From assembly GCF_020537505.1 (NCBI RefSeq), contig NZ_JAJBMO010000002.1, forward strand, positions 62,001 to 126,000: 64,000 bases of DNA. Reading direction: 5' to 3'. The DNA is from Blautia glucerasea. GTDB taxonomy: Bacteria; Bacillota; Clostridia; Lachnospirales; Lachnospiraceae. Position 1 is the stretch's first letter. Each line of letters begins with the position of its first letter. The position numbers and the translations under genes were made by a program. The notes under the pieces were generated by a model, which saw only the letters and a program-made list of their open reading frames with translations, ran no database searches and was not told the DNA's origin. Below, one piece after another: positions 26,368 to 34,430 of the stretch.

Positions 26368-26955
26368 TTAAAATAACCTCTGCTGTTCATAGGGGACATA
26401 CCGTTCCAGCAGAGCCGGTGTCTGGGATAGAATTTCTTTTGCACATTTTTCATCCCATAGCCAGGGGATAATCTGGTCTTTTTCCAGAATCAGGGGCATC
26501 CGATCGTGAACAGGGCTCATGGAAGCATTCGCTGCAGTGGTCAAAATCACAAACCGATCTTCCTTACCAAACCGATCATAAAATCCAGCCAAATAAAGAG
26601 GGGTTCTATCCTTCCGGTAAAATGTATTTTTTTCTTTTAACCTACTCCATTCATAAAATCCGGCAGCAGGAATCACGGTCCGGTGATAATGGATTCCATT
26701 TTGAAACATTCTTTTTTCTGTCACCGATTCCACCCGGGCATTAAAAATGACGCCTTTATTCTGCCATTCAGGATACCCCCAGGCTTTTTTACACAACTGT
26801 AGTTTTTTATGAGCGGGGCTTACAATTACAGGTGCAGCTTCTGTGGGATGAATGTCGCCAGTTATCAGTTCTCGCCCAAAAGATACCTCTACTTCAGATA
26901 CAATTTTCTGGATATCCAAATAAGTTTCCTCATCCATATAATACCTGCCGCACAT
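26368..26955 (-). CDS. SRAP/HMCES-type DNA-protein crosslink protein (YedK family)
   Basis: 195 residues from the ATG at 26955. The start MCGRYYMD places Cys2 for covalent linkage to abasic sites. IFNARVES carries the conserved Asn and Glu, FYEW the Glu, and SPVHDRMPLIL the catalytic His. The protein forms a thiazolidine crosslink with abasic sites in single-stranded DNA. A GGAGG site decides this start over the in-frame upstream Met at 26988. It follows the secreted protein gene by 1 nt, so it is co-transcribed with it, and its terminator may be the palindrome at 26234. With the SOS polymerase it forms a DNA-damage group. Confidence 0.93.
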   Translation of the reverse strand: MCGRYYMDEETYLDIQKIVSEVEVSFGRELITGDIHPTEAAPVIVSPAHKKLQLCKKAWGYPEWQNKGVIFNARVESVTEKRMFQNGIHYHRTVIPAAGFYEWSRLKEKNTFYRKDRTPLYLAGFYDRFGKEDRFVILTTAANASMSPVHDRMPLILEKDQIIPWLWDEKCAKEILSQTPALLERYVPYEQQRLF

Positions 26956-26956
26956 T

Positions 26957-27664
26957 TTATTCTGCCTCCAGAGCGTTTTCCCGAACAAATACTATAAGAT
27001 CACTCATTTCCCCAACTCCACTTGTTTTCGTTTGAATATCTCTACACACAACCAGATCTGGTGAATAGGCAATTACTTCCAGTCCCATAATTTCATTCTC
27101 ATCCAGGCAGAGAATGGTATTCTCGATCAGTTCATAATCGTAGGCCTTCTGATTCTCAATCAATATAAATTTGTCTTCAGACAAATACAAATCTGATTCC
27201 GCCTCAATCACATACGCCCGGTCCGACTGTTCCCCATTCATAAACAGAAATCCACCATAAGAATCGTCAACCAAACTATAGTAAAAAATAAAATCATTTG
27301 ATTTCAGGACTTGAAACTGATCAATTTTTTCATCCTCTATTTCTTCTGATTCATAAGATCCATCTGGATGAATGCAAAGATCGTTGTTTTTTCCATTCTG
27401 GAAGATCGTAATATGGCAGTCCCCATTCGAATCAAAATCTGCCGCATTAAAATCTTCTACCTCTGCTGCCAGCCAATGCCCTTTTAGATCCTCACTGGTA
27501 AGCTGTATTCCATCCATCTTAGGTTTCTCTAAGATGGAATCTCTTTCTAAGTTAAATTTCGCTGGCACTTCACCAACAGATGTATTATCGGCAGCATAAA
27601 GTGTCACTGGTGAAACCAAAAGCAACATGGCAGCAGTTACTGGCATTAATATTTTCTTTAGCAT
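26957..27664 (-). CDS. secreted acidic protein of unknown function
   Basis: 235 residues with a clear signal peptide (MLKKILMPVTAAMLLLVSP, cleavage after TLYAA). The mature part is very acidic. It includes LKGHWLAAEVEDFNAADFDSNGDCHITIF, resembling the start of lipocalin-like 'GxW' domains, and ends LIVFVRENALEAE. No catalytic motif that I recognise. Stop and the SRAP start are 1 nt apart. No lipobox Cys is visible, so it is probably secreted freely. Confidence 0.75.
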   Translation of the reverse strand: MLKKILMPVTAAMLLLVSPVTLYAADNTSVGEVPAKFNLERDSILEKPKMDGIQLTSEDLKGHWLAAEVEDFNAADFDSNGDCHITIFQNGKNNDLCIHPDGSYESEEIEDEKIDQFQVLKSNDFIFYYSLVDDSYGGFLFMNGEQSDRAYVIEAESDLYLSEDKFILIENQKAYDYELIENTILCLDENEIMGLEVIAYSPDLVVCRDIQTKTSGVGEMSDLIVFVRENALEAE

Positions 27665-27754
27665 CTTTTCTCCCTCTCAACCTGTACCTATCGTCTTTTA
27701 GTAACCGTTTTCCCATTTCCTTATATAAAAAATGGCAACTTCATAAATGTCTCA

Positions 27755-28306
27755 TTATTCAACATGATTTTCTTCTTTTTTCCTTACATCTATGATTTCA
27801 CCCACAAATACATAATGCGGCTGCCATCCACCCTTAAAATCCGGATAGACTTCTGGTTTTGCCGCATAATATTCCTGGATTTCCGGGGCTAAATCTTCCC
27901 TTGAGAACTGGTGCTGATACAGCTTCTTGCAAAGAAATGTACACTCTGCTTCCTCAAACGTGACACCCTGTCCCATTTTTACAGGTGTAAAACCTACTGC
28001 TTCTATTTTATTTTCATCCCGTCCGGAGTGTGATCCAAGATATCCCAATGCCTTACGGCTGGTTTCCGGATAAAAACTGACAGTAAAAATATCACTTTCT
28101 TTTAATACCTCACTTGTGTAACGGGCAGGGTGAACATATACGGTTACCGTAGACCTACTGTTCCCAGCTGTCCCCCAGATATTCCCAAGGCTTCCCCAGC
28201 TTACCGTACAACAGTTATAATGCTGTATATTCCCAGCTGTCACAAGCGCCCATTTCTTATCAAATAATTCAAATACCTTGTATTCTTTCCTTTTATAATC
28301 CTGCAT
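27755..28306 (-). CDS. flavin reductase-like FMN-binding protein
   Basis: 183 residues. FDKKWALVTAGNIQHYNCCTVSWGSLGNIWG, then VTVYVHPARYT and FTVSFYPETSRKALGYLGSHSGRDENK fit the split-barrel FMN-binding fold of the flavin reductase domain family, where the GxxSGRDxxK turn contacts the flavin. Members act as flavin reductases or small redox proteins. The gene is single, with GGAGG 7 nt upstream. No partner in the neighbourhood explains it. Confidence 0.82.
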   Translation of the reverse strand: MQDYKRKEYKVFELFDKKWALVTAGNIQHYNCCTVSWGSLGNIWGTAGNSRSTVTVYVHPARYTSEVLKESDIFTVSFYPETSRKALGYLGSHSGRDENKIEAVGFTPVKMGQGVTFEEAECTFLCKKLYQHQFSREDLAPEIQEYYAAKPEVYPDFKGGWQPHYVFVGEIIDVRKKEENHVE

Positions 28307-28541
28307 AACAGCCCTCCGGTTCTGTCTATTTTATGAAAATTTGTTTCTCTTACTATTAGAATATCAATCTACCAATAATGGCGCAAGACTTTCTTGCAAT
28401 TTTTCGGACGGAATCATATTACTTCTTTCACCGCCATATAAACCAGAGTAGTTGCCTTCATAAGTTTTCCATCAATTCCATCCGGTTTACATGTTTCTGG
28501 AAAAAATTCATAACGCGCTTACTCTGATGTTCCACCAAAAA

Positions 28542-28569
28542 GGGAAGTGCTATCTCTTCAACACTTCCC
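28542..28569 (-). terminator. terminator after the toxin gene
   Basis: GGGAAGTG pairs with CACTTCCC (8 bp) and TTTTT follows on the minus strand, 56 nt after the end of the ParE frame. The stretch 28307-28541 shows no gene. Confidence 0.75.
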
Positions 28570-28624
28570 AAAATTTGCTATATATTCCAATACGAATCAG
28601 TTTTTTTCACGAAACATGTTTTCT

Positions 28625-28939
28625 TTATGATAATTTATTCCGGTAATCCTCCAGTTGAAGAAATATCCCAATAATATATACCTCCAAATCAACTACTTTG
28701 ACAATCATCAAGTAGGACATATCCGTAAGAATAACTTACCTGTATTTTAAGGATTTTAGATATGCGTCCCGACATTCTGGAAATTGATATGGGTTCTCTT
28801 CCAGGCGATCATATGCTTTTTCTATACATGTCAGCAAATGTTCTGCCGCTATATTATTCCCCAGCCGATATACAAGATAATATAGGCATTCATCTAATTG
28901 TTCTTCCGCACGCTCTGTAACAATTAGTTTATAAACCAT
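28625..28939 (-). pseudogene. ParE/RelE toxin interrupted by an in-frame stop
   Basis: The first 67 residues (MVYKLIVTERAEEQLDECLYY and on to LKSLKYR) are a typical ParE start, then TAA at 28736-28738 stops translation. In the same frame the sequence continues VILTDMSYLMIVKVVDLEVY, then IIGIFLQLEDYRNKLS with a stop at 28625, exactly the expected C-terminal half of a ParE/RelE fold. One substitution, probably from a Lys codon to TAA, has inactivated the toxin. The start overlaps the antitoxin gene by 11 nt, the usual arrangement of such pairs. Confidence 0.88.
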
Positions 28940-29189
28940 ATTTCCCCCTCATTGCGCTAAGCGATTCTCTGGCATCTTTTACGCTTTCCTCTTTAATCTG
29001 CCTTTCGGAAGTTTCCAGCGCCTGATACATTCTTAGCTTCTTCATGGCTCTTTCATAATTTTCAATACTCATAATCACCATATCGCCATATCCATTCTTG
29101 GTTATATAAACTGGTTCCTCACTTCTATGGCAAAGTTCGGATATCTCTGCTGTGTTTTTCAAGTCTTTAATCGGAATAATCTGTGGCAT
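28929..29189 (-). CDS. Phd/YefM-type antitoxin
   Basis: 86 residues from the ATG at 29189 (MPQIIPIKDLKNTAEISELC) behind AAAGGAGG; the frame extends upstream without a ribosome site. EPVYITKNGYGDMVIMSIENYERAM is the YefM/Phd fold block. It should bind its operator and neutralise the ParE toxin, which here is broken. It remains intact, as expected when a toxin is lost first. Confidence 0.88.
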   Translation of the reverse strand: MPQIIPIKDLKNTAEISELCHRSEEPVYITKNGYGDMVIMSIENYERAMKKLRMYQALETSERQIKEESVKDARESLSAMRGKYGL

Positions 29190-29214
29190 ATAAGGCGCCT
29201 CCTTTGATAGGATT

Positions 29215-29243
29215 ATCATACCATAATTATGACATTGCAACAA
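29215..29243 (-). promoter_or_regulatory. promoter of the antitoxin-toxin pair
   Basis: On the minus strand TTGTTG (29238-29243) and TATGAT (29215-29220) are 17 nt apart, and TGG before TATGAT makes an extended -10. The spacing to the antitoxin ATG is 25 nt. Confidence 0.65.
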
Positions 29244-29272
29244 TTGCTGATAGAAAAATATATCATACAAGT

Positions 29273-29530
29273 TTACGGATTCTCACAAATCATTCCATAC
29301 CCATATCTGTCATCTCCAAATTCTCTCTTATTCACCAGCATTACTCCAAGATGGCAGTATTTATCACATTTCAGTTTCTCATCTGTTTCAACCACTTCAC
29401 GGATAAATGTTAAAATACTTTTTAATGGATATTTGGAATCCGGCGTGGTAATTGCAATGTAGCCTTCGTGTTTTTCCGAAGTTGCATAAAGCATTCTTAT
29501 CATAAAAGAAAAAAAGATGGCTAACGACAA
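29273..29530 (-). CDS. possible small protein, unsupported function
   Basis: An 85-residue frame (MSLAIFFSFMIRMLYATSEK and on to MICENP). The middle is protein-like (ITTPDSKYPLKSILTFIREVVETDEKLK) and an internal ATG could also start it. GGAGAG lies upstream but serves another frame equally well. I do not recognise it; it may be a gene fragment. Confidence 0.3.
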   Translation of the reverse strand: MSLAIFFSFMIRMLYATSEKHEGYIAITTPDSKYPLKSILTFIREVVETDEKLKCDKYCHLGVMLVNKREFGDDRYGYGMICENP

Positions 29531-29602
29531 CCATCTTTCTCTCCGTTACATGTTTCATTATATTTTTATATAACAGCGAAACAAAATTTATTTTCTCCTG
29601 CG

Positions 29603-30118
29603 TCAACTAATAGTGACTGATCCGTTTGCGGCACACTTAATTGAAAATGTTCCTCCAGCACCTTTTCCTGTTTTTATGTGCTGGCAATAAAAATATCCAA
29701 GCGCAACATCACCTGCTTTTGAAGCATCTTTTGTAATCACCTTATAAACATTAGGTACAAGAATCTTGCAGTCAGGAGTTGCATTTGTGCACTCTGCCTT
29801 TTTTCCATTATATCTAAAAGTAGCCTTCAAAATATATTTTACAAACACCGTATTCGTATTTTTATCTTTTACCCGGTAAGTCTTTGTAGCTGATGTGGTT
29901 TTCCATCCAGCTCTTGCGAGAGACGGAATTTTTTCTTCATAAGACTCAATTTCAATCACCGTATCTTCATCAAGATCAATGTATTCCCTTTTCAGTAAAA
30001 CGGCATTTTCCTTATTTTCATATGGCTTGATTTCAGTATCTGCCTTTACCGTCACCATACTACCAAGGGAAATAATCATGGTTAATAATACACACAACAA
30101 ACTTTTCATTTTTCTCAT
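29603..30118 (-). CDS. secreted protein of unknown function
   Basis: 171 residues with a signal peptide (MRKMKSLLCVLLTMIISLGS, cleavage near VKAD). The mature part is beta-rich, with two Cys in KKAECTNATPDCKI and one each in YFYCQHI and SIKCAANG, which could form two disulfides. The end GTFSIKCAANGSVTIS suggests a beta-sandwich. It lies just downstream of the ECF sigma/DUF4179 operon in the same direction. No family recognised. AAAGGAGG upstream of the ATG. Confidence 0.7.
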   Translation of the reverse strand: MRKMKSLLCVLLTMIISLGSMVTVKADTEIKPYENKENAVLLKREYIDLDEDTVIEIESYEEKIPSLARAGWKTTSATKTYRVKDKNTNTVFVKYILKATFRYNGKKAECTNATPDCKILVPNVYKVITKDASKAGDVALGYFYCQHIKTGKGAGGTFSIKCAANGSVTIS

Positions 30119-30205
30119 AAAGAGCCTCCTTTGTAATTATCCTATTTTTAAATCGAGAAATGGATTCTTTTCTCCCCTCCTTCCCATTCCCACTACATTT
30201 CCGAT

Positions 30206-31276
30206 TTAATTTTGTAAATCAACAGTAATACCATCTCCAACTGGAACCGCCAGGTCTTCCGGTGCCTGGTCTTCATCATATACTGTTCCTATTTCTTCTA
30301 TGTAAGCATCTTCCGATTCCTTCTGCTCATAGGAAACCGTTTTTCCTGTAGTTCCTGAATAGTGATAGAGCTGCAGCGTTAACTGTTTTGCATGATCCAA
30401 AATTCTCCAATCTTGTAATTCAAAAATTAGATTCGGTTTATCATAGGAAGTGAGATTAAAAACATATTCATTTCCCAAATCGTCCTTCCCGCGAAGCCAG
30501 AATTCGTCGTCCTCCGTCATATCGGAATATGATCCAGAAATGGTACATCCGAAAATATTATATTTCATTTCTGAAATCAAAAACGTCTGATCCTTCTCAA
30601 TTGGGATAGACACTTGAATGTCAATTTCTTTTGTGTCTGCCTGCAGTGCTTCTGGATCTGCTGTAAATGAAAAACTATATACATCCCTTTCTTCAACCTG
30701 CTCATTTTGATTTTGGAAGGTTCCTATTTGAATTTCAAATTTCTGGGAATGATCAGCTCTACTTCGATTAAATTTCGCTGCAAAGTATTTGGAAGTCACT
30801 TTTTCTGATCCGCTACTGTTATCAAGCGAATATTGATTTTCTAACGCTAATGACTCGCCATCAACTGCGACCTGAATGCTGCTCATGGAAATATCATTTT
30901 CGCCTTTTTCATCCGTCAGGGAATATGCAATCCAAAGGCTTTTTGCATCCGCAGCGACTTCCTCTAACGAAACCGCAATCCCATTTTTTTCGATTGTCTT
31001 TTGAATTGTTTTCACATATTCATCTGTTTCCTTCTCAATTCCCAAAATCCGGCCAATAAGAGAAGTCATTTTATACCAGGCTGCTTTTACCTCATTCTGA
31101 TGTGTAAGTCCACCACCAATAGCAGCCACTAATATGATACAGGCTGCTGCAACCCGTATGTAGCGCTTGACTCTTACGATTTTATTTTCTTTCCACGGTT
31201 TCGCCGCCTGATAAATGTATTTCTCATCTATATCCTCAAATGCCGTTAAAAAATCCCATCCTTTATTATCCCTCAT
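30206..31276 (-). CDS. DUF4179 protein, probable anti-sigma factor
   Basis: 356 residues. The cytoplasmic N-terminus (MRDNKGWDFLTAFEDIDEKY, then IYQAAKPWKENK) is followed by one membrane helix at about 42-60 (VAAACIILVAAIGGGLT) and a large external domain with the DUF4179 block (KNGIAVSLEEVAADAKSLWIAYSLT). The start overlaps the end of the ECF sigma gene by 11 nt, a coupling typical of sigma/anti-sigma pairs. It would hold the sigma factor at the membrane until an external signal frees it; the signal is unknown. Confidence 0.85.
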   Translation of the reverse strand: MRDNKGWDFLTAFEDIDEKYIYQAAKPWKENKIVRVKRYIRVAAACIILVAAIGGGLTHQNEVKAAWYKMTSLIGRILGIEKETDEYVKTIQKTIEKNGIAVSLEEVAADAKSLWIAYSLTDEKGENDISMSSIQVAVDGESLALENQYSLDNSSGSEKVTSKYFAAKFNRSRADHSQKFEIQIGTFQNQNEQVEERDVYSFSFTADPEALQADTKEIDIQVSIPIEKDQTFLISEMKYNIFGCTISGSYSDMTEDDEFWLRGKDDLGNEYVFNLTSYDKPNLIFELQDWRILDHAKQLTLQLYHYSGTTGKTVSYEQKESEDAYIEEIGTVYDEDQAPEDLAVPVGDGITVDLQN

Positions 31277-31829
31277 AGCCAGCCTCCTTTAATAAACCAT
31301 AAAGTTTTTTCCTGCTACGAGCCAAAACTGACTTGATCTTACTTTCCCCACAGGCATGTCGGTCTGCTATCGCTTTTACAGGATCCATATACCAGTAGCG
31401 TCTAATAAAAATATCCCGGTCACGTTCCGAAAGCGTTGATAAAAAGTGGTCAAATAATTTTACAAGTTCTTTCTTTTTTAAATAAATTTCAATATCAGAA
31501 GAAATTGCACTTCCAATTTTTTCCACTTCCCCAGCAATATCTTCCATATGTGAATCCACCCGTTTCTGCGCATTTCTTTTCCGATAACGGTCGATTGCTG
31601 TATTTCTTGTTATTTTTGAAACAAAGGAAGACAAAATAGATGGTCTTCTTGGAGGAATGCTGTTCCAGGTAAAAAGCCATGTATCATTTACACACTCTTC
31701 AGAATCCTCCCTGCTGTATAAAATATTGTGTGCAACTATATAACACATATTTTGATATTTATTTTTGGTCTCTACAATTGCATTTTCATCTCTGGCAAAA
31801 TACAAATTAATGATCTGTGCATCATCCAT
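31266..31829 (-). CDS. ECF RNA polymerase sigma factor
   Basis: 187 residues. Region 2 reads CYIVAHNILYSREDSEECVNDTWLFTW and region 4 reads LSERDRDIFIRRYWYMDPVKAIADRHACGESKIKSVLARSRKKLYGLL, a standard ECF layout for DUF4179-linked sigma factors. An AAAGGAGG site precedes the ATG. The promoter at 31855-31884 has an ECF-type sequence shared with two other promoters in the window, so the gene is probably autoregulated. Confidence 0.93.
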   Translation of the reverse strand: MDDAQIINLYFARDENAIVETKNKYQNMCYIVAHNILYSREDSEECVNDTWLFTWNSIPPRRPSILSSFVSKITRNTAIDRYRKRNAQKRVDSHMEDIAGEVEKIGSAISSDIEIYLKKKELVKLFDHFLSTLSERDRDIFIRRYWYMDPVKAIADRHACGESKIKSVLARSRKKLYGLLKEAGYEG

Positions 31830-31854
31830 CCTAAGCTATCCTCCTTTTTCACCT

Positions 31855-31884
31855 TATATCACGTATTTTATTTTAATTGGTCGC
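31855..31884 (-). promoter_or_regulatory. ECF-type promoter of the sigma gene
   Basis: On the minus strand: GCGAC (-35), 14 nt, TACGTGATATA (-10). The same GNNAC-N14-TACG pattern recurs at 32834-32863 and 49353-49380. It lies 26 nt before the sigma start codon. Confidence 0.75.
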
Positions 31885-31967
31885 ATGAAAAATGTAATTT
31901 TTTTATTTTTTTTGCAGAAAAGGAAATGAAATATATTTCGTTCCTAATTCCTTTTCTGCATTTCCAT

Positions 31968-32252
31968 TTACTGGTCAATTACTTCTGTCATATAAGCTCC
32001 CTGACCATCTACCGCAGTAACTATTTCTTTTCCGTCTTCTGTTTCAATAATCTGCCCCACTGATACCTGATCCTGTGGTCCGCTGGTGCTTAAATCCGGA
32101 TCTTCGTCAAATGTGGCCAGCGGGTACATTACCCTCTCTCCATTTGCATTGAAAAATTCATGTAATTCAACTCCAGAACTGGCAGCCACTGAAGCTGTTC
32201 CAATCAGCATACACGCTGCCGCTCCAATCCAAAACTTTTTTCGTTTCATCAT
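31968..32252 (-). CDS. small secreted acidic protein
   Basis: 94 residues with a signal peptide (MMKRKKFWIGAAACMLIGTA, cleavage near VAAS). The mature part is acidic (TFDEDPDLSTSGPQDQV, ETEDGKEIVTAVDGQGAYMT). No recognisable family. It follows the Cys-rich secreted protein by 24 nt and precedes the sigma gene, so it is probably in the unit started by the ECF promoter at 32834. AAAGGAG upstream. Confidence 0.65.
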   Translation of the reverse strand: MMKRKKFWIGAAACMLIGTASVAASSGVELHEFFNANGERVMYPLATFDEDPDLSTSGPQDQVSVGQIIETEDGKEIVTAVDGQGAYMTEVIDQ

Positions 32253-32276
32253 GCTGCTCCTTTCTCTTAACCGTGA

Positions 32277-32738
32277 TTATTTTTTATATCCACAAATACT
32301 ACAGGTCTTCTTCAAAAACGGATAACTATGTTTACTGCAATATGTCCATGGAGTGTAAGTTTTTATCCCCCTACGATGGCATTTATTACATTTGTTTGAG
32401 ATAATCAGCCGTTCTTTGTAACAGATTCCAGCTGTTCCAACTGTTCGAAAATCTGTCTTTTTACCAACAGCTTCTAAATATCTCGCCGGATGTTCACATG
32501 GCGCATTTGTCGCATAGGAAGAAATCGCTTCAATTGGTTCTGTTACAAAAGATCCATCTTCATTTATTCTGACAATTCTTTCCTTAGCACCAGTTTCTGT
32601 TACATAAATGTTTCCACTGGAAATTACTTCCTGCGCTTCATTTTCCGCACCCATTACAGAGATACCCTGCCCTGCCATATTTCCCATAATTGTAACACTT
32701 GTCATAATAATTGCCATCCACTTTTTTAATCCACTCAT
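32277..32738 (-). CDS. secreted Cys-rich protein with zinc-ribbon-like motifs
   Basis: 153 residues with a signal peptide (residues 1-30, AIIMTSVTIMGNMAGQGISV). The C-terminal half holds CEHPARY, a single Cys in GICYKERL, CNKCHRRGIKTYTPWTYCSKH and CSICGYKK: a set of Cys/His pairs that could bind metal or form disulfides. Exported zinc-ribbon-like proteins are uncommon. An ECF-type promoter 96 nt upstream suggests that the nearby sigma factor controls it. Function unknown. Confidence 0.7.
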   Translation of the reverse strand: MSGLKKWMAIIMTSVTIMGNMAGQGISVMGAENEAQEVISSGNIYVTETGAKERIVRINEDGSFVTEPIEAISSYATNAPCEHPARYLEAVGKKTDFRTVGTAGICYKERLIISNKCNKCHRRGIKTYTPWTYCSKHSYPFLKKTCSICGYKK

Positions 32739-32833
32739 CCTTTTTACCTCGTTTTCTTAAATTTTTCCCTATAAGTTGTAAATAAAAATTTTTAGAGCCC
32801 TCCCTTCAAAGTTTCGTTATTCCTTTTTCACTA

Positions 32834-32863
32834 TATATCACGTAAAATTTCGGTATCCGTTGC
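32834..32863 (-). promoter_or_regulatory. ECF-type promoter of the secreted-protein unit
   Basis: Minus strand: GCAAC, 14 nt, TACGTGATATA, followed by TAGTGAAAAAGGA. The promoter at 31855-31884 has AGGTGAAAAAGGA in the same place, so similarity extends past the core. Confidence 0.75.
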
Positions 32864-32977
32864 ATCCTTGCTAAAAATAATTTATTTTATTCTCAAAACC
32901 TCCAGCCCTAATTTGGCACACAAACAGGATCCGTTTATAATCTGTGTCTTGGCGTTTTATAAGTAGCCGTAAATCAA

Positions 32978-33024
32978 AAGCCCCCCGGCAGCATAGTTCC
33001 AAAGATCCATACTATCGGGGGCTT
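32978..33024 (-). terminator. terminator after the isomerase gene
   Basis: AAGCCCCCCG and CGGGGGCTT pair with one bulge, reinforced inside by ATAGT/ACTAT. TTTTGATTT follows on the minus strand. It closes the partition-gene unit ending at 33099. The stretch 32864-32977 shows no gene. Confidence 0.8.
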
Positions 33025-33098
33025 ATCCCTCATCTCATCATAATTTCCATATTCTCCTGACGATATAAAGCAATTTATCAATAGTGCTGTTCCACAAC

Positions 33099-33842
33099 TT
33101 ATTTTTCAGCCAGGCTGTCAAGGCATCTTTTTATATCTTCTTTTTGCATGCACTCAATGGTCCATGTACGTTCTTTTGTTTCCGGCAGATAGCCAAGCAC
33201 TTCCTCCCAGGGAAGGTTTCCGCTTCCAAGCCCGATGTGGGAATCCCGGTCTCCGCAGTTGTCGTGGATGTGGACATGACTTACATAGGGAGCCAGATTT
33301 TTCGCCCACTCCCTGACATCCAAAGAAGAATAACAGTGCGCGTGTCCGATGTCCAGGCACAGCTTGAAGTTTGGCTGGTTCACCCTCTCATAAACATCCA
33401 AAAGAAGCCGCCAATCATCATCAAATACATTTTCCAGCACGACTTCAAGTTCTGTTTTGTTTTTCATAAATTCCTGCCAGAATTTGGCAACCTGCTCCGC
33501 CCAGTATTCTTTGTAATAAACATAAGGGTTCATTCCAGAATGAAAAACAATCTTTTTTGCGCCAAGGCGAAGCCCTGCCTCATAGCACTGGTTGAATCTT
33601 GTCATGGTAGCTTCCCGCACCAGACTGTCGTATGCGCAGGGGTTCACATCCAGAAACGGGCCATGGAGGATCAGCCTCCTGGTTCCTATATCTCTCATTT
33701 TCTCCCTGTACAATTTTATGGAATCCGATAGCCGGTCCAGATTCTCGGAAATGGAAAAATCAATGCTCTCGATTCCAGTTCCATACTCTTTTACCAATGC
33801 CTTCATGTCAACATCTAAAACTAAATGGCTAATATATATCAT
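33099..33842 (-). CDS. sugar phosphate isomerase/epimerase-like TIM barrel
   Basis: 247 residues from the ATG at 33842 (MIYISHLVLDVDMKALVKEY). LILHGPFLDVNP, IVFHSGMNP, LEVVLENVFDD, CLDIGHAHCYS, VSHVHIHDNCGDRDSHIGLGSGNLPW are the metal-binding strands of the xylose isomerase-like/AP endonuclease 2 superfamily, with His, Glu, Asp and His ligands in order. The start overlaps the end of the zinc-ribbon gene upstream; an in-frame start at 33929 would lie deep in that gene and is less likely. The partition-gene neighbours give no substrate clue. Confidence 0.85.
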   Translation of the reverse strand: MIYISHLVLDVDMKALVKEYGTGIESIDFSISENLDRLSDSIKLYREKMRDIGTRRLILHGPFLDVNPCAYDSLVREATMTRFNQCYEAGLRLGAKKIVFHSGMNPYVYYKEYWAEQVAKFWQEFMKNKTELEVVLENVFDDDWRLLLDVYERVNQPNFKLCLDIGHAHCYSSLDVREWAKNLAPYVSHVHIHDNCGDRDSHIGLGSGNLPWEEVLGYLPETKERTWTIECMQKEDIKRCLDSLAEK

Positions 33843-34062
33843 TTCCACATTCCGGACAGATTCTATACGACTTCCGAATTTCACACTCACATTCCGGACA
33901 GATTTTCTTATGTGTTTTTTCCATTCCAAGATAAACTGTATATACTGTCAGCAAACTTGTTCCTGCCAGGCAGATTCCTGCTCCCAAATGATATCCCATA
34001 ATGTTTCCGACAGTCCCTACTGCCTCCAGAAAACAAATGCTCCCCAATATTTTAAGTTCCAT
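33829..34062 (-). CDS. small membrane protein with C-terminal zinc ribbon
   Basis: About 77 residues from the ATG at 34062 (MELKILGSICFLEAVGTVGN), two hydrophobic segments, then KKICPECECEIRKSYRICPECGNDIY, a four-Cys CxxC-CxxC zinc ribbon. GGGAGGTG is upstream; a GTG at 34074 could also be the start. It lies between ParR and the TIM-barrel gene, overlapping the latter by 14 nt. Function unknown. Confidence 0.65.
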   Translation of the reverse strand: MELKILGSICFLEAVGTVGNIMGYHLGAGICLAGTSLLTVYTVYLGMEKTHKKICPECECEIRKSYRICPECGNDIY

Positions 34063-34082
34063 CACTTTTTGCACCTCCCTGT

Positions 34083-34430
34083 CTATTCCTCAGAATTATC
34101 AAACAGCTTATAATTCTTCAGCATTAAAGAAACCTCCGCATCATTCGCTTCATACTCTCCATCTATACTTACAAAATGATCCTCCACATTCTTATCTTCT
34201 GGTGCCAAAGGAACTGTTTGTTCCTTTGGCTGATCAGAAAAAACCGGCTTTTGGGCTATCTGTTCAATTGATTTATTTTCGATTGTCCAATAGGCCAGTA
34301 CTGCTTTAACAATATATCTGGCTTTTTTCCTGCTACCACAGTAATCATTCAAAAACTGGCAGACTTTCCGATGATCTTCATCGGTTTCATCAAAACGGAG
34401 ATTGAAACGGTACTCATTTTTCTTACTCAT
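34083..34430 (-). CDS. ParR-like partition adaptor
   Basis: 115 residues (MSKKNEYRFNLRFDETDEDH, then RKVCQFLNDYCGSRKKARYIVKAVLAYW). The N-terminus has the look of a ribbon-helix-helix DNA-binding domain, and the C-terminus is acidic and flexible (EYEANDAEVSLMLKNYKLFDNSEE), as in ParR proteins whose tail contacts ParM. Its start overlaps the ParM stop by 4 nt. Function is assigned mainly from position. Confidence 0.65.
   Translation of the reverse strand: MSKKNEYRFNLRFDETDEDHRKVCQFLNDYCGSRKKARYIVKAVLAYWTIENKSIEQIAQKPVFSDQPKEQTVPLAPEDKNVEDHFVSIDGEYEANDAEVSLMLKNYKLFDNSEE

Noticed and set aside
28430..28520. Possible gene fragment (KLMKATTLVYMAVKEVI) upstream of the flavin reductase
   Set aside because: Too short and without a recognisable family; no start or ribosome site.
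29397..29606. Alternative 69-codon frame upstream of 29273-29530
   Set aside because: It overlaps the other frame, has no recognisable domain, and its protein-like half is shared only by chance frame overlap. Neither is convincing.
33632..34113. Plus-strand frames over the TIM-barrel and ParR region
   Set aside because: They lie opposite well-supported minus-strand genes and have no protein-like motifs.
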